Assembly: GCA_934045905.1 (NCBI GenBank)
Contig: OW203770.1
Location: 30,508,409 to 30,572,408 of the forward strand
Source: Leuctra nigra
Taxonomy: Eukaryota > Arthropoda > Insecta > Plecoptera > Leuctridae
Length of the DNA stretch: 64,000 bases
Direction: 5' to 3'
Part shown: in pieces, positions 32,640 to 43,569 of the stretch
Layout of the letters: every line of letters starts with the position of its first letter
How positions within the stretch are numbered: position 1 is the first letter of the stretch
Program-made: the position numbers and the translations under genes
Notes under the pieces: generated by a model
Told to the model about the DNA's origin: nothing
The model's database searches: none
What the model saw: only the letters and a program-made list of their open reading frames with translations

Positions 32640-33830
32640 GTCTGATGATACCTTTGTTCTTATAAATTTGTGTGCCGCCATTTTTAAACCGGAAGTGACG
32701 TCATATCTCAAAAACGGCTGGACCGATAAGAACGAAATTAGCGCCATTCGATTGAGATGGTCATCTTAATGAAGTATATTAATTAAAAAAAAAAAATATC
32801 TTATTATATAAACCGGAAGTTACGTCATAAATACGCAATATTTAACTTATTTCATCAAATTATACTTTAAATACATATATAATTAACTTACATTGTAACA
32901 TAGACAATAAAAATTATAATGTCAAGTTGCAGTGTTTACGGCCGCCATTCCTGAAACCGGAAGTGACGTCATACATCGAAAACGCCTGTACCGATTGCCA
33001 CTGAACAAGCTCCTGTCTATTCATTCTGCAATCTATTTGAAAAATCAATTGGGATAAATGAATATACAAATAACCGGTACCGGAAATGGCAGCCGGTACC
33101 ACTAAATGAAACCGGAAGTGACGTCATATATTGAAAACGGCATGTCCGATTTGACGGATATTAGCGCTAATGAATTCAGAAGGTCTTCATGAAGTATCAA
33201 CTAGATAAAACCAGATTGTTTTCTTATTACCTTTACCGGAAATGACGTCTTAAATATGCTAAATGACGTCATTAATATGCTAAATTACACAAAATTCACC
33301 ACTTTGTACTTTTAAATAGATATTATGTAAACATACATTGTTAATAATTATACATTCAAGGTTGCAGTGTTCTCGGCCGCCATTTTCTAAAACCTGAAGT
33401 TACGTCATATATCGAAAACGACTGTACCGATTGCAACCAAGTTGTGGAATTGTGTAGGACTAATAATAATGAATTCAAGACGACATTATTTTCGGCCGCC
33501 ATTGTTAAAACCGGAAGTGACCTCATATATCGAAAACGGATGTACCGATTGCAACCAAATTTTGGAATTATGTAGGACTAATAATTCTGAATTAAAGGCG
33601 ATATTATTTTCGGTCGCCATTGTCAAAACCGGAAGTGACGTCATATATCGAAAACGGCTGTACCGATTGCAACTAAATTATGTAATTATGTAGGACTTAT
33701 AATTATTAATTCAAGACAACATTATTTCTGTCCGTAATTTTTAAAACCGGAAGTGACGTCATTTATCGAAAATGGCTGGACCGATTGTAACGAAATTTAG
33801 GCTATTCTTCTGGGACAATCATTTTAAGCT
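32640..33830 (+). repeat. Tandem CCGGAAGTGACGTCA array (118-bp period at end)
   Basis: Units start at 32689, 32813, 32957, 33112, 33236, 33393, 33511, 33629 and 33747. The last four are exactly 118 bp apart. Each unit has a GCCGCCATT block, CCGGAAGTGACGTCA (or a one- or two-base variant), then 'cgaaaacggctgtaccgattgcaac'. Confidence 0.8.
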
Positions 33831-34639
33831 TATACCAAACGAAACTTTTCTTAGTAACCAAATCGGTTGAGGCGTATTTTTTTCAAGTAATTAGTCCTTC
33901 TTCCTCCGACATGTGTTACAAGCTTTATGAATAAACTAACAAAACAAGTGATATCCCAGAAATTTTTAACAAGTTTTATCGTGTACATTCAAATAGAAAA
34001 TATTTACAGTAGGTATATATAATATGTAATTAAAAGATGTGTCCCTATTATTCTACAAATTCTAAATGACGGGTGTATATAAATGGCATATGCTTATGAA
34101 TAGAAAAGTGTCTTTAAAAAACGATGCGCCAAGTCCTTTTGTAATGTATTTCTCCGAGTTTATACTTTTATTTCAAAGATACGATTAAATATTTGGAAAT
34201 GTCATTGACTTGGCTCCTTTTTTGATATCACTACTTTTCGGTATTGATTTTTTTAAAGTAAAGAGACTTGGCTGCCTTTTTTACACGGAGTGTTTTTTCT
34301 GGGATTGTCTTCTTCTTGACACAATGCGCCCAGCTTTATTTTTACTTTTTTGGCGTAGTGAAACGAATTCAAGCCGAAAAGATTTCGTTATTGTTATCCA
34401 GGCTCATGCTCAAAAGAAGTTGTGTCTTCAAAGATAAACTGTTAACAGAATCAATGCACGATAGATATTATGATTTGGATATCAGCGGTCCGTGCGTTAT
34501 TGCTACTTGAGTCATAACAACTAGATCTGTCCACTGTTACAGGAAGAAGAACATGGAGCTGGCCCCAGTAGAGCGGGAAGAAAATCCGTAAGGGCAACTC
34601 AAGAGTTTATTTAACATCAGATTCGAATTTCTCAAGCGT

Positions 34640-36030
34640 TACATTGAGCGAGTGACTCCATTCTGCACTTTTAGGCACTTCTGTCTCTTTCGTGTTTGTT
34701 TGTTTGTTTGTTTGTTTGGCCCCACGCCACATGCCACAATTTTTTTCTGATCGAGCAGACATTTTGCACACATACCTACCTACTTATTCCGGATGGCGCA
34801 TAAAAAACGCACAATGGCCGAGTCATCGCTGTGACGAAATTCCTATGTACATCGAGCTGAAAATTTCATATAATATAAACAGCATACTAAGGTTTAATGT
34901 GTGAAAGTTTCAAAAACATTACTTTTGTGGGAAAATAGTTACCGCAGTTCGAATTTGGTTGTCGAAAAATCGATTATTGCTTTCGTTCCCTTGATCCCAA
35001 TGTATTGAAATTTTTACATAATTTTTGGCAATATATTTCATTTAAAATTTTCAGATTGATATCATAAGCAGTTTTGAAGAAACAGCATCCCGGCCAATGG
35101 ACGTTTTTATAGGCGGGCTATTTGAGCTCCGTATAATCGATTTTCGGCAACCACATTTGAGCAGCTGTAACTTTTTTCCAACAAAAGTAATGTTTTTAAA
35201 CTTTTACACATTACACATTATAGTACCTACCTATGTTGTTTATATTATGTGAAATTTTCAGCGTGATGTATGCAGTAGTTTCGTCACAGCGATGTCTCGC
35301 CCATTGTGCGTTTTTTATGCGCCACCCGGTATCATTCTGACTCACTCGTGTATAGTTTTTGGGAGCTGTCCTCTGATTGGTTCAAAAATTAAAAAAATCT
35401 TCCGATTGGTCGAAAATCATAATGTTCCGATTGAGTTTAAATTTTGCATGGACATTGGTGATGATGGTAGACATTAAGACTACCATTTTCTCTTATTTTA
35501 CAAGGTTTCAGTCCAATCGGTAGAGAATGTACGTACTTATTGACATTTAAATAGAATGCCAGAAGATAATTTATCGACATTTAATTTCCAGTTCAACTTA
35601 GATCTGATTTTCTTGATGGATCTAGATGGTTATTCTCAGTTTCAATGAAGTAATGTAATTTTATTTTGATCGAGTTGATCGTGTTTCAATTCACTGTGGA
35701 TGTACGATATATTATGTTTTCTGTGGGATACGATATTATAATCCGGTTGGAGATGTTGCGCGTTCCCGTGCTCGCTCATCAACATTTCAAGACCATTTAT
35801 AAGCGTTGCAGCCCCTAATTATTTTGAAATCCACTGATTCGTTCAAAGTAAAATACAATTATCTTTTGATTATCCGATCAATTTGAAATTTTGCAAAGTC
35901 AGTTGCTATCAACATCCCCAATATTACAAAGTTTCAGCCAAATCCTCCTGTTGGTTAAAATTTAAACAATCTAAAAGGCTCGCTTATCAACACGTTACAT
36001 TATAGAGCGTGTTCCTATAATAACTCATTA
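34640..36030 (+). repeat. GAGCGAGCG family copy with MITE insertion
   Basis: The left part (TTGAGCGAGTGACTCC, (GTTT)n, TTGCACACATACC) and right part (from 35330, ending CTCGCTCATCAACA near 35790 and CGTTACATTATAGAGCG near 36010) are split by the 34789-35329 MITE. Internal phrases are repeated roughly every 100 bp. Confidence 0.6.
34789..35329. mobile_element. Mariner-like MITE, complete, 541 bp
   Basis: Ends CCGG(A/G)TGGCGCATAAAAAA with one mismatch between the two ends, followed on the right by TA. The related repeat at 3500-3520 has the unoccupied site (ACTAATATCATT), which supports a TA target. Confidence 0.8.
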
Positions 36031-36061
36031 TCTATTATCATTGATGAACTGTTTGTTTTAG

Positions 36062-36113
36062 GAAGATACTCATTCCGGAAAAAAGCCGCATTCAATGACA
36101 TCTGAAGCTCGCT
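36062..36113 (+). CDS. Putative small host-gene exon
   Basis: A 52-bp segment between acceptor TTTGTTTTAG (36061) and donor GTAAGT (36114). Only phase 0 is open (EDTHSGKKPHSMTSEAR plus one base); the other two frames hit TGA. Phase 0 is the end phase of the 28984 exon for both possible donors, and the one-base remainder fits the next exon's open frame starting TAC. It is short, so a chance occurrence is possible. Confidence 0.42.
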
Positions 36114-36162
36114 GTAAGTAATCCCCTTTCATTCAAGTCGCAGGGTGACTCTCTGGCTTTGG

Positions 36163-36182
36163 GGGGGGGGGGGGGGGGGGGG
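36163..36182 (+). repeat. Poly-G tract about 50 bp after a donor
   Basis: About 20 G in the presumed coding-strand orientation, followed by GACAGACAGGG. On RNA it could form a G-quadruplex near the donor at 36114. Confidence 0.8.
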
Positions 36183-36442
36183 GACAGACAGGGCAAGCCT
36201 TGCCATCTCTTTCAAAATCTATTACAACTAGCATTGATTGTTTACGATTGTATTCTTTGAAATTGTATATAAATTGCATATTAATTGTTACACTAGATAG
36301 TTTTAAATTCCATATGCATGAAGTTACACTAAAATAGTTAATTTTTAAAAAAATTCCGGCCAGCAGTGAAATTGGAAATTTTCCCCCCAGTAATGAACGC
36401 TAAGGACCCTTATTGATATATGACGACGGTTTTTATTTCTAG

Positions 36443-36534
36443 ACGTCCGGCTTATTTACTCAAGCTGTCGCCTATTATGGATGGACTCAAGGAAGATAAC
36501 CGGGAGGAAGATCCTGTTTGGCTCCCTTGCAAAT
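36443..36534 (+). CDS. Putative host-gene exon, frame uncertain
   Basis: A 92-bp segment between acceptor TTTATTTCTAG (36442) and donor GTAAGC (36535). In the frame dictated by the previous exon it reads VRLIYSSCRLLWMDSRKITG, then RKILFGSLAN, and ends in phase 0, matching the next exon. Another frame (RPAYLLKLSPIMDGLKEDNR, then EEDPVWLPCK) looks more protein-like, but would form TGA at the join to 40132 and has no fitting upstream exon here. The exon may be real while one neighbour is wrong. Confidence 0.38.
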
Positions 36535-36679
36535 GTAAGCTCACAGTTCCCAGTTTCTGAAGATAATCTGATCTCTTCTGTCATCCGTGCAAGTGATTAT
36601 GGTAATTATAGACGAGGCGTCCGCACTTGATCTATCTTAACGTACGCGGCAGTGACCTGACTAATAAGGTGAATAAAAG

Positions 36680-36723
36680 CAAAGAGTTTCTAGTAGGCTA
36701 CGAAGCCTACTAGAAACTCTTTG
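36680..36723. repeat. Perfect 20-bp stem, 4-base loop palindrome
   Basis: CAAAGAGTTTCTAGTAGGCT (36680-36699), loop ACGA, then the exact complement (36704-36723). No TSD is obvious. The very short loop differs from the MITEs around it. Confidence 0.9.
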
Positions 36724-37117
36724 ATAGAAGAGCTTTAAACTACACTTTGAAAAAATAGCGTTCCGTCGAAGTGTTGCAGAAGTTAATGAATTTAAAAAAT
36801 TTCGAGATCAAAGGGCAGAAATGAGTTGGGAGTGAAACTCTGAGCTACGATTACGAACTTGGAAATTAGACTTTTTCGTGTGGGAGAATAAAATGCGTAA
36901 TGTAAGCTACCATGGACGGAGGAAGATCGACAACCATGAAGGGAGAATCAAGGAATGACGTTGAAGCTAGTGGAGTAATCGTCAAAGAAGTGGAGAGTAG
37001 TGGAAGATCAGAAAAGATAGGGGAACAGATTGAATATGACGGGGCCTTGTGGGAAAAATGGGAGGGCAAAAAGCAGGTAGAGCAGGATGTCTCGGTCATA
37101 AGGAATTGAAGGTACCT

Positions 37118-37997
37118 ACCCACCGCCATTTCAGCTGGAAGCCACACATTGACATTCTCTGTAATCGATTGCGAATATGCTCTTTTCATTTATACAAACT
37201 TAAATTTATATTACCATTTGAAATTATCAGATCTGTGTATTGTGCTCTTGCTGAATCTTTATTACTGTATGGAATCTTGGCGTGGGGAAATGCTACTGCT
37301 GGCCATGTTAAACGTATAGAATCCCTTCAAAATAAGATGATAAGAACAATTGCTCCACCCCATATTAAATTGCACGAGGCTTCAATTGATCAATTATATA
37401 AGTTTGCTAATCTGTTGCCTTTTTACAGCTTTTCAAGTACAGATTGATTTTAAAACATTATTATTGTCCTGAATTTAGTAATTTATTTGTACACTCAAAA
37501 AATACTAGAGCTCAAACTCATATAACTTACACAGTCCCCAACTATACCAACAAATATGGTAAGAGGCAGTTAGCTGTTAACATTCCGAATATTTTAAATT
37601 TAATCCCTGATAACTTAAAGAATTTAGAAAAATATGCTGAAATTAAACGCGAGTTAAAAAATTGGTTTCTTTTCAATTGTTAATTTTATTTTTGCTGATC
37701 TTCTATAAAAGCTGTGACAGATTGCTCGTTGGTAATAATTCATTGTATAATAATAGAGTCTAGATTTATTTTGTTGTTTCACTACGGCATTGGTGCGTAT
37801 TATTGTTGTGGGAGTTTTTTTTTTGATCTTGTATTTTTCTTGTATTGTCACACCGCATTATTTGTATTGTTAATTTTTCTTTTATGATATACACCTGCAG
37901 ATAAGCCTACATGGCTTTGCAGGATTTTGTTTGATGTATTTTTTGTAATAATGTACTGTGTGTATCTGTGTGACTAATAAAAAAAATAAAAAAAAGA
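37118..37997 (+). pseudogene. 5'-truncated LINE, RT C-terminal part
   Basis: Frame 1 reads HFSWKPHIDILCNRLRICSF, PFEIIRSVYCALAESLLLYG, then LAWGNATAGHVKRIESLQNK to 37447; after a one-base change frame 2 continues IHYTVPNYTNKYGKRQL-like sequence and NIPNILNLIPDNLKN to 37683. An A-rich end (AATAAAAAAAATAAAA) lies at 37977-37997. Typical C-terminal half of Jockey/CR1-type RT, without catalytic motifs. Confidence 0.78.
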
Positions 37998-38155
37998 AGA
38001 ACAAGAAATGTCACTTTTGATGAAACTGAAATAACTGAAGTTTGTTTAAAACCAAAAAACCCTGCATTTTTTGGTCTTACGTCATCAAAATTATTATGTT
38101 GTCTCAGAAATATTTGTCAAACATAGTCGTAATAATATCATTCGAAATGTAATGA

Positions 38156-38584
38156 TACACACTCAAAAATAGCCGCACCGATCGGTGCCCCAGTTTGACC
38201 GCACACATTCGGAGTAATATCAAGATTTTCAGGCGGTGCAATAATTATTTATAAAATCCTGCACCGATTCGCGGTGTAACTATAATGGCACCGAGCAGCG
38301 GAGTGGTATTGCTTGACTAGTTTTTACTCCTGACGGTGTAACTTTTCTATCAAATTACTCCACTTCGGTGTATAATAACTACACCGATAGGTTCAGCAAT
38401 ATTATAAAATCAATCCATTTGTGGTGTATTTTGTGAGGTAGTAGCTCCATTACGGTGCAATTAAAATATTTACGAAGTGTCTATTCGCACCGACACCGAT
38501 CACCGAGGTGCGAATAAGAGCGACATAACCTTTCGGCTACCGCACCGACACCAAACACCGAACACCGACATTCGCACCGACAGT
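38156..38584. repeat. Cluster of GCACCG/CGGTGC motifs, left of Q-rich exon
   Basis: Roughly twenty short GCACCG, CACCG or CGGTG motifs at irregular spacing, mixed with TACTCC/GGAGTA, starting at CACTCAAAAATAGCC. This layout resembles the subterminal transposase-binding repeats of CACTA- or hAT-like elements. A matching cluster is at 42165-42530. Confidence 0.5.
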
Positions 38585-39120
38585 CAGTGTTGCCAACCAT
38601 GTAACAGCAAATTTCCCTGTCAGGACACGAAAATTTCCCTAGATTTTCAAAAATTTCCCTGAATCCCAAAAATATAAATTTTTCCGATATAATCAACAAT
38701 TTTCCTGTTAAACTACATTGTCTTGTACTCATTATTATAGCTAATTCAATTCCAATACGTTTAAAATTCACCTTACTGCAGTAAAAAATATTATTTATAA
38801 ATATTTATCACGATTTTCCCCGTATTTAAATACATTATTTTGCTTGGTTTTGATTTATTCTCAAGTTAATTTCTTCTATAAGACTCTCCCAATCTTCTTT
38901 TGGTCTATTATTAGAAAATAAGGCTCATAACAGTATTATGCTATCATCGTCACGTATATTTTATGCAACAAATTGAGCATAAATCAAGCAAAATTTGAAT
39001 TTCCTGGACATTCTTTGAAACTTTTAAAATTTCCCTAGATTTACAACAATTTCCCTCTTTCCCTGACAGCACCCAAATTTCCTTGAATCTAGGGAAATTT
39101 CCTTGAAGTTGGCAACACTG
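38585..39120. mobile_element. hAT-type MITE with 8-bp TSD
   Basis: Ends CAGTGTTGCCAAC (38585) and its complement (39120). The perfect 8-bp TSD CCGACAGT is at 38577-38584 and 39121-39128. Many 'aatttccct' blocks fill the interior, forming inverted subrepeats. Confidence 0.88.
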
Positions 39121-39375
39121 CCGACAGTAGCAGATGATGAGCAGACGATCGGGTTCTATCAGCAGTTAGTTCGAGTATAATAATCCATTTGGTGAAGTCA
39201 CAAATATAGCACCGAATACAAAGTACTACTTACAACTACAAAAAAGTTAATACACATTTTTCCTAACATGTCATAATATATCTATAATTTTATTAAAATT
39301 TCTTATATTATTAGGCAGATTTTGGAAATAATATTATTAAAGCTAAATAAGTGTGATAAAAAGAGTTTGACGACT

Positions 39376-39605
39376 TCTAGCGTATTCTGTTGGTAACTAG
39401 AGAAATTAACGAGACAATGACGTCACAGTAATGACGCGCACTCATGGAATCATGTCTATCGGTTAGACTTGAAAGCATGATAATCAACAATATTTTTGGC
39501 AGAAATTAGCATAAATGAATGTCTATAAACTTAACAATGGTCTGATTTTAATAGATTAAACAGAGTTTCAGTGGCAAAATGTAATGTTTATGAATGTTTA
39601 GTGAA
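39376..39605 (+). repeat. Intron segment duplicated beyond the Q-rich exon
   Basis: Two blocks, P (39383-39470, GGTAACTAGAGAAATTAACG) and Q (39471-39600, ATGATAATCAACAATATTTT). Both recur near 41915-42160 in the order Q then P. In addition 39615-39740 resembles 41655-41780. The exon at 40132-41646 is thus bracketed by direct duplicates. Confidence 0.7.
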
Positions 39606-40131
39606 AGATTCCTTTTTTGCAGTTCGAAATATTGGGAAATTCGAGGGACTGATTCGGGGGGTTCGTGATCATCGTCCTGCATAAGATCTTGCGAATTCAC
39701 TGGGAAAGAAAACACAAAACGCATTCTTTTTTTGTGCGGTGACTGTGTTGACTGTGTTAACTTAATTACTGGTTTTAGCGAGTATTGAAAAGCTTTCGAC
39801 TAAAAATTGCAACTGCTACTCTACCTTATCTTGAAATTTAAATTGTGAAACAACCCCTCTCCCAGCCACAGGCTTATGCCTATGTGGGTGTTAATTTATT
39901 CAGGAAAATTGTATTGTATGTAATATTCATTTGATATATAAATAAATTGTTGAAACTTGAAACTTAATTGATTTTCACAATTTACTTGAAAAATTTGCAA
40001 ATTTCCCAATAAATGGTTACTTCTATGTGTTGATTCAATCCTCCATTTCTAGCTTTACATGTTTTGTAATAGGATGATGATAACATGTCGTTTTGTGTTA
40101 TAAAAATTGAAAGTACAATTTGTTTGTGCAG

Positions 40132-41646
40132 GACCATCCCCAGGCTCAACATCAGCCCAAGCCCCAGACTCAACATCAGCCCCAGCCCCAGACTCAACAT
40201 CAGCCCCAGCAACAGCCTCAACATCAGCCCAAGCCCCAGGCTCAACATCAGGCCCAGCAACAGCCTCAACATCAGGCCCAGCAACAGCCTCAACATCAGC
40301 CCCAGCAACAGCCTCAACATCAGCCCAAGCCCCAGACTCAACATCAGCCCAAGCCCCAGGCTCAACATCAGGCCCAGCAACAGCCTCAACATCAGGCCCA
40401 GCAACAGCCTCAACATCAGGCCCAGCAACAGCCTCAACATCAGGCCCAGCAACAGCCTCAACATCAGCCCAAGCCCCAGACTCAACATCAGCCCAAGTCC
40501 CAGGCTCAACATCAGGCCCAGCAACAGCCTCAACATCAGGCCCAGCAACAGCCTCAACATCAGCCCAAGCCCCAGACTCAACATCAGCCCAAGTCCCAGG
40601 CTCAACATCAGGCCCAGCAACAGCCTCAACATCAGCCCCAGCAACAGCCTCAACATCAGCCCAAGCCCCAGACTCAACATCAGCCCAAGCCCCAGGCTCA
40701 ACATCAGGCCCAGCAACAGCCTCAACATCAGGCCCAGCAACAGCCTCAACATCAGGCCCAGCAACAGCCTCAACATCAGGCCCAGCAACAGCCTCAACAT
40801 CAGCCCAAGCCCCAGACTCAACATCAGCCCAAGTCCCAGGCTCAACATCAGGCCCAGCAACAGCCTCAACATCAGGCCCAGCAACAGCCTCAACATCAGC
40901 CCAAGCCCCAGACTCAACATCAGCCCAAGTCCCAGGCTCAACATCAGGCCCAGCAACAGCCTCAACATCAGGCCCAGCAACAGCCTCAACATCAGCCCAA
41001 GCCCCAGACTCAACATCAGCCCAAGTCCCAGGCTCAACATCAGGCCCAGCAACAGCCTCAACATCAGGCCCAGCAACAGCCTCAACATCAGCCCAAGCCC
41101 CAGACTCAACATCAGCCCAAGTCCCAGGCTCAACATCAGGCCCAGCAACAGCCTCAACATCAGGCCCAGCAACAGCCTCAACATCAGGCCCAGCAACAGC
41201 CTCAACATCAGGCCCAGCAACAGCCTCAACATCAGCCCAAGCCCCAGACTCAACATCAGCCCAAGTCCCAGGCTCAACATCAGGCCCAGCAACAGCCTCA
41301 ACATCAGGCCCAGCAACAGCCTCAACATCAGCCCAAGTCCCAGACTCAACATCAGCCCAAGTCCCAGGCTCAACATCAGGCCCAGCAACAGCCTCAACAT
41401 CAGGCCCAGCAACAGCCTCAACATCAGCCCAAGCCCCAGACTCAACATCAGCCCAAGTCCCAGGCTCAACATCAGGCCCAGCAACAGCCTCAACATCAGG
41501 CCCAGCAACAGCCTCAACATCAGCCCAAGCCCCAGACTCAACATCAGCCCAAGTCCCAGGCTCAACATCAGGCCCAGCAACAGCCTCAACCCGGCCCCTC
41601 AGGTGTGACGCTGCCGCGCATCGTTCTGCAGAGGTGTGATGTACTG
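40132..41646 (+). CDS. Host-gene exon: Gln/Pro/His-rich repeat tract
   Basis: Bounded by acceptor TTTGTGCAG (40131) and donor CTG|GTAAGTG (41647), exactly 505 codons, phase 0 at both ends. It starts DHPQAQH, then sixty 8-residue units, then PGPSGVTLPRIVLQRCDVL. Three plus frames and one minus frame are open across the repeat because its unit is 24 bp, but the Ser/Thr/Ala-rich and Asn/Pro/Ser-rich plus frames stop at 41637-41639 and near 41608, before the donor. Only the Q-rich frame crosses from acceptor to donor. Low-complexity Q/P/H tracts are common in transcription and chromatin proteins. Confidence 0.68.
40153..41592 (+). repeat. 24-bp minisatellite, 60 units, higher-order structure
   Basis: Unit types are QPKPQTQH, QPKSQAQH (or QPKPQAQH), QAQQQPQH and QPQQQPQH. 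The dominant higher-order repeat is QPKPQTQH, QPKSQAQH, then two (sometimes four) QAQQQPQH, i.e. 96 or 144 bp. The first units are the most varied and later ones nearly identical, indicating recent expansion toward the 3' side. Confidence 0.92.
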
Positions 41647-41914
41647 GTAAGTGATAGCTTTCAATTGCAATTCGGAAAATTGGTACATTCGAGGCACAGA
41701 TGAGTTGTCGTGATCATCGTCCCGCCAAAGATATTGCGAATTTACCGGGACAGAATACACAAATCCATTCGATTGTGCGGTCGCTCCGAGCCAGCCAAGT
41801 CGGACGGTGCACACACAACATAGGAATACTAAATTTGCATGCCCAGATAGTGGATTACTTATATCATCAATTAAAGTACGTGTGATTCTGTCAATCCATA
41901 AACGGATTACAAGA

Positions 41915-42160
41915 CTTGACTTGAAAGCATGATAATCAACAATATTTTTGGCAGAAATAAGCATAAATGAATGTCTATAAACTTAACAATGGTCTGATTT
42001 TAATAGATTAAACAGAGTTTCAGTGGCAAAATGTAATGTTTATGAATATGCCCTGACCAGAAATGTCATGCAATTCTGTTGGTAACTAGAGAAATTAACG
42101 AGACAATGACGTCACAGTAATGACGCGCACTCATGGAATCATGTCTATCGGTTAGACATT
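41915..42160 (+). repeat. Right copy of duplicated intron segment (order swapped)
   Basis: Contains Q (from 41915), a short unique ATGCCCTGACCAGAAATG block, then P (to about 42160). Identity to 39376-39605 is very high, so the duplication is recent. Confidence 0.7.
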
Positions 42161-42164
42161 TCGC

Positions 42165-42530
42165 ACTGGCCGGTGCGATGAATCATCCCTATTTTACTCC
42201 GACCTGGTGCGATTCTGAATGAAATGTACTCCGTTGTGGAGTAATCAGCGGAGTACATCTGAATAGTGCACCAAACAATTTCACCGTGTACTAGATATAT
42301 GCACTTTTTGGCTGTGTCATTAGAATTCGAAGAGAAAAATCACACCAGTATTACACCGATACTTCTCCGAATGTGTGTGCGAATCAAGAGGTGCAATTTC
42401 TTCTCAATTTATTGCACACATTTCATGTTACACCGTAGCACCGTTCAAGATTTTGTCAATTTCACACACGTTTGGTGCGAAAATTCGACCACTCCGGCCA
42501 ATATTACACCGTTTTCACAATTATTGTGGT
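42165..42530. repeat. GCACCG/CGGTGC cluster, right of Q-rich exon
   Basis: Same motif vocabulary as 38156-38584 (GGTGCGA, TACTCCG, ACACCG). Contains GCACTTTTTGGCTGTGT near 42301, similar to the complement of the left cluster's start. Together they may be the ends of one large element or two neighbouring ones. Confidence 0.45.
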
Positions 42531-42534
42531 GGTG

Positions 42535-43480
42535 GGGGGGGGGGGGGGGGGGGTTAATGAAGGGTATTAGGAACTTGTTGCCGCCAGTGAACATCCCAAC
42601 GGCTGGTTTATTGCATACCTCGGCATCAGGGACGACGCTAAGGGGGGGCCTGGGGGGGCCACGGCCCCCCCAAACATTCGCGCCCCCCAAACCAAATGTG
42701 GGAAAATAAATATCTTGAACGTCTATACTTTTCTTCAATTTTTTGCACTGTTCAAATTATCAAATAAAACTTCAGCTGACAATGTTTTGCAAATAGGCGA
42801 CTTTCGTATGCCAGACATTATGAAGTTCCTAAGAAGTATAGCAGGGTTGACAAAAATTGGATAAGATACGGAGCTCAAAGATAAGGAAAGATCTTGCAAT
42901 GGAGACTCAAAGTTTCAAATTAGGAAAGGAGAGGTTGAAATGGATTGGTCGATTGAAAGGCAGGGAGACCGCGAACGAAGTGGATGAGTGGAGTAAAGGT
43001 GGCTGTGGAAAAAGTGGAGAGTCTTGGGAAATGGTAAGGGACGAAAAATGGAGAGAGGACAGTTCATAAAAATTAGTGTAGGAATAATTTGTTTAAGGCT
43101 TCAGTTTTTTTAATTATCCCCACCAGGCGCGTAGGAAGGGGGGGGGGGGGGGTGGAGGGAGAATTCCCCCCTCTGATTCAATACACCTCCCTATGTACTT
43201 ATATATTTATGTGTCAAGAAAAAAAATGTGCTTAAAAAGTGTTAAAATCGCATAGAAATGCACCAAATTGATGTCTGAAATTCAAAAATTTTCCGTGGCT
43301 GTGCGCCCCGGACCTGCATTTTACTCGGGGGCCCCTTCCCCCAGACCCCCCATTGTCTTCGTAGACACTAGTAACTCCAGCTCAAATTATTTTACATTTT
43401 ATTCCCCCTTGCAAATATACATGTGAAAATACGTTTGCCCCCCTACAAAGTTTATTGCCCTACCTAGGCCCCCCCTGTAT
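42535..43480. repeat. Poly-G and CCCC-rich repeat family
   Basis: G runs at 42535-42553 and 43139-43151 and C-rich blocks (GGCCCCTTCCCCCAGACC near 43330). A relative at 45475-45770 shares GCGCCCCGGACC and 'gtgttaaaatcgcatag'. Frames in 42857-43069 (Lys/Glu/Gly-rich) have no recognised motif and no repeat partner. Confidence 0.5.
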
Positions 43481-43569
43481 AAAAATCCTAGCGTCGTCCC
43501 TGCTCGGCATACCTCGGTTATACCTCGGTACATACCTACCTATAGCTAAATAACAATAGTTATTTTTTT

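Larger units (their letters stand above)
30244..34315. mobile_element. Large foldback element, arms over 1 kb
   Basis: Left arm (30244-31165) and right arm (32236 to about 34315) are inverted relatives; the innermost 31125-31163 and 32238-32275 (CTTGGCTGGGTGGAGCGACC) match almost exactly. Arms carry repeats of CCGGAAGTGACGTCA and of phrases like 'cgaaaacggctgtaccgattgcaac'. The outer end has the ATGCGCCAAG / CACGGAGTG palindrome part. The centre was filled by BEL LTR-like DNA and a LINE fragment. No transposase is visible. Confidence 0.65.

Noticed and set aside
33442..33693. Frames with CTDCNQILELCRTNN-type repeats
   Set aside because: They arise from the 118-bp tandem units; frames change between units.
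34692..34784. Possible secreted peptide MFVCLFVCLA..
   Set aside because: Translation of a (GTTT)n microsatellite at the start of a repeat.
39982..41608. Long open frames over the 24-bp minisatellite in three other frames (Leu/Gly-rich minus strand; Ser/Thr/Ala-rich and Asn/Pro/Ser-rich plus strand)
   Set aside because: A 24-bp unit without stops stays open in every such frame; these end before the donor or lie on the opposite strand to the splice sites.
42857..43069. Lys/Glu/Gly-rich 70-codon frame as a gene
   Set aside because: No splice signals, motif or repeat partner; the surrounding DNA is poly-G repeat.
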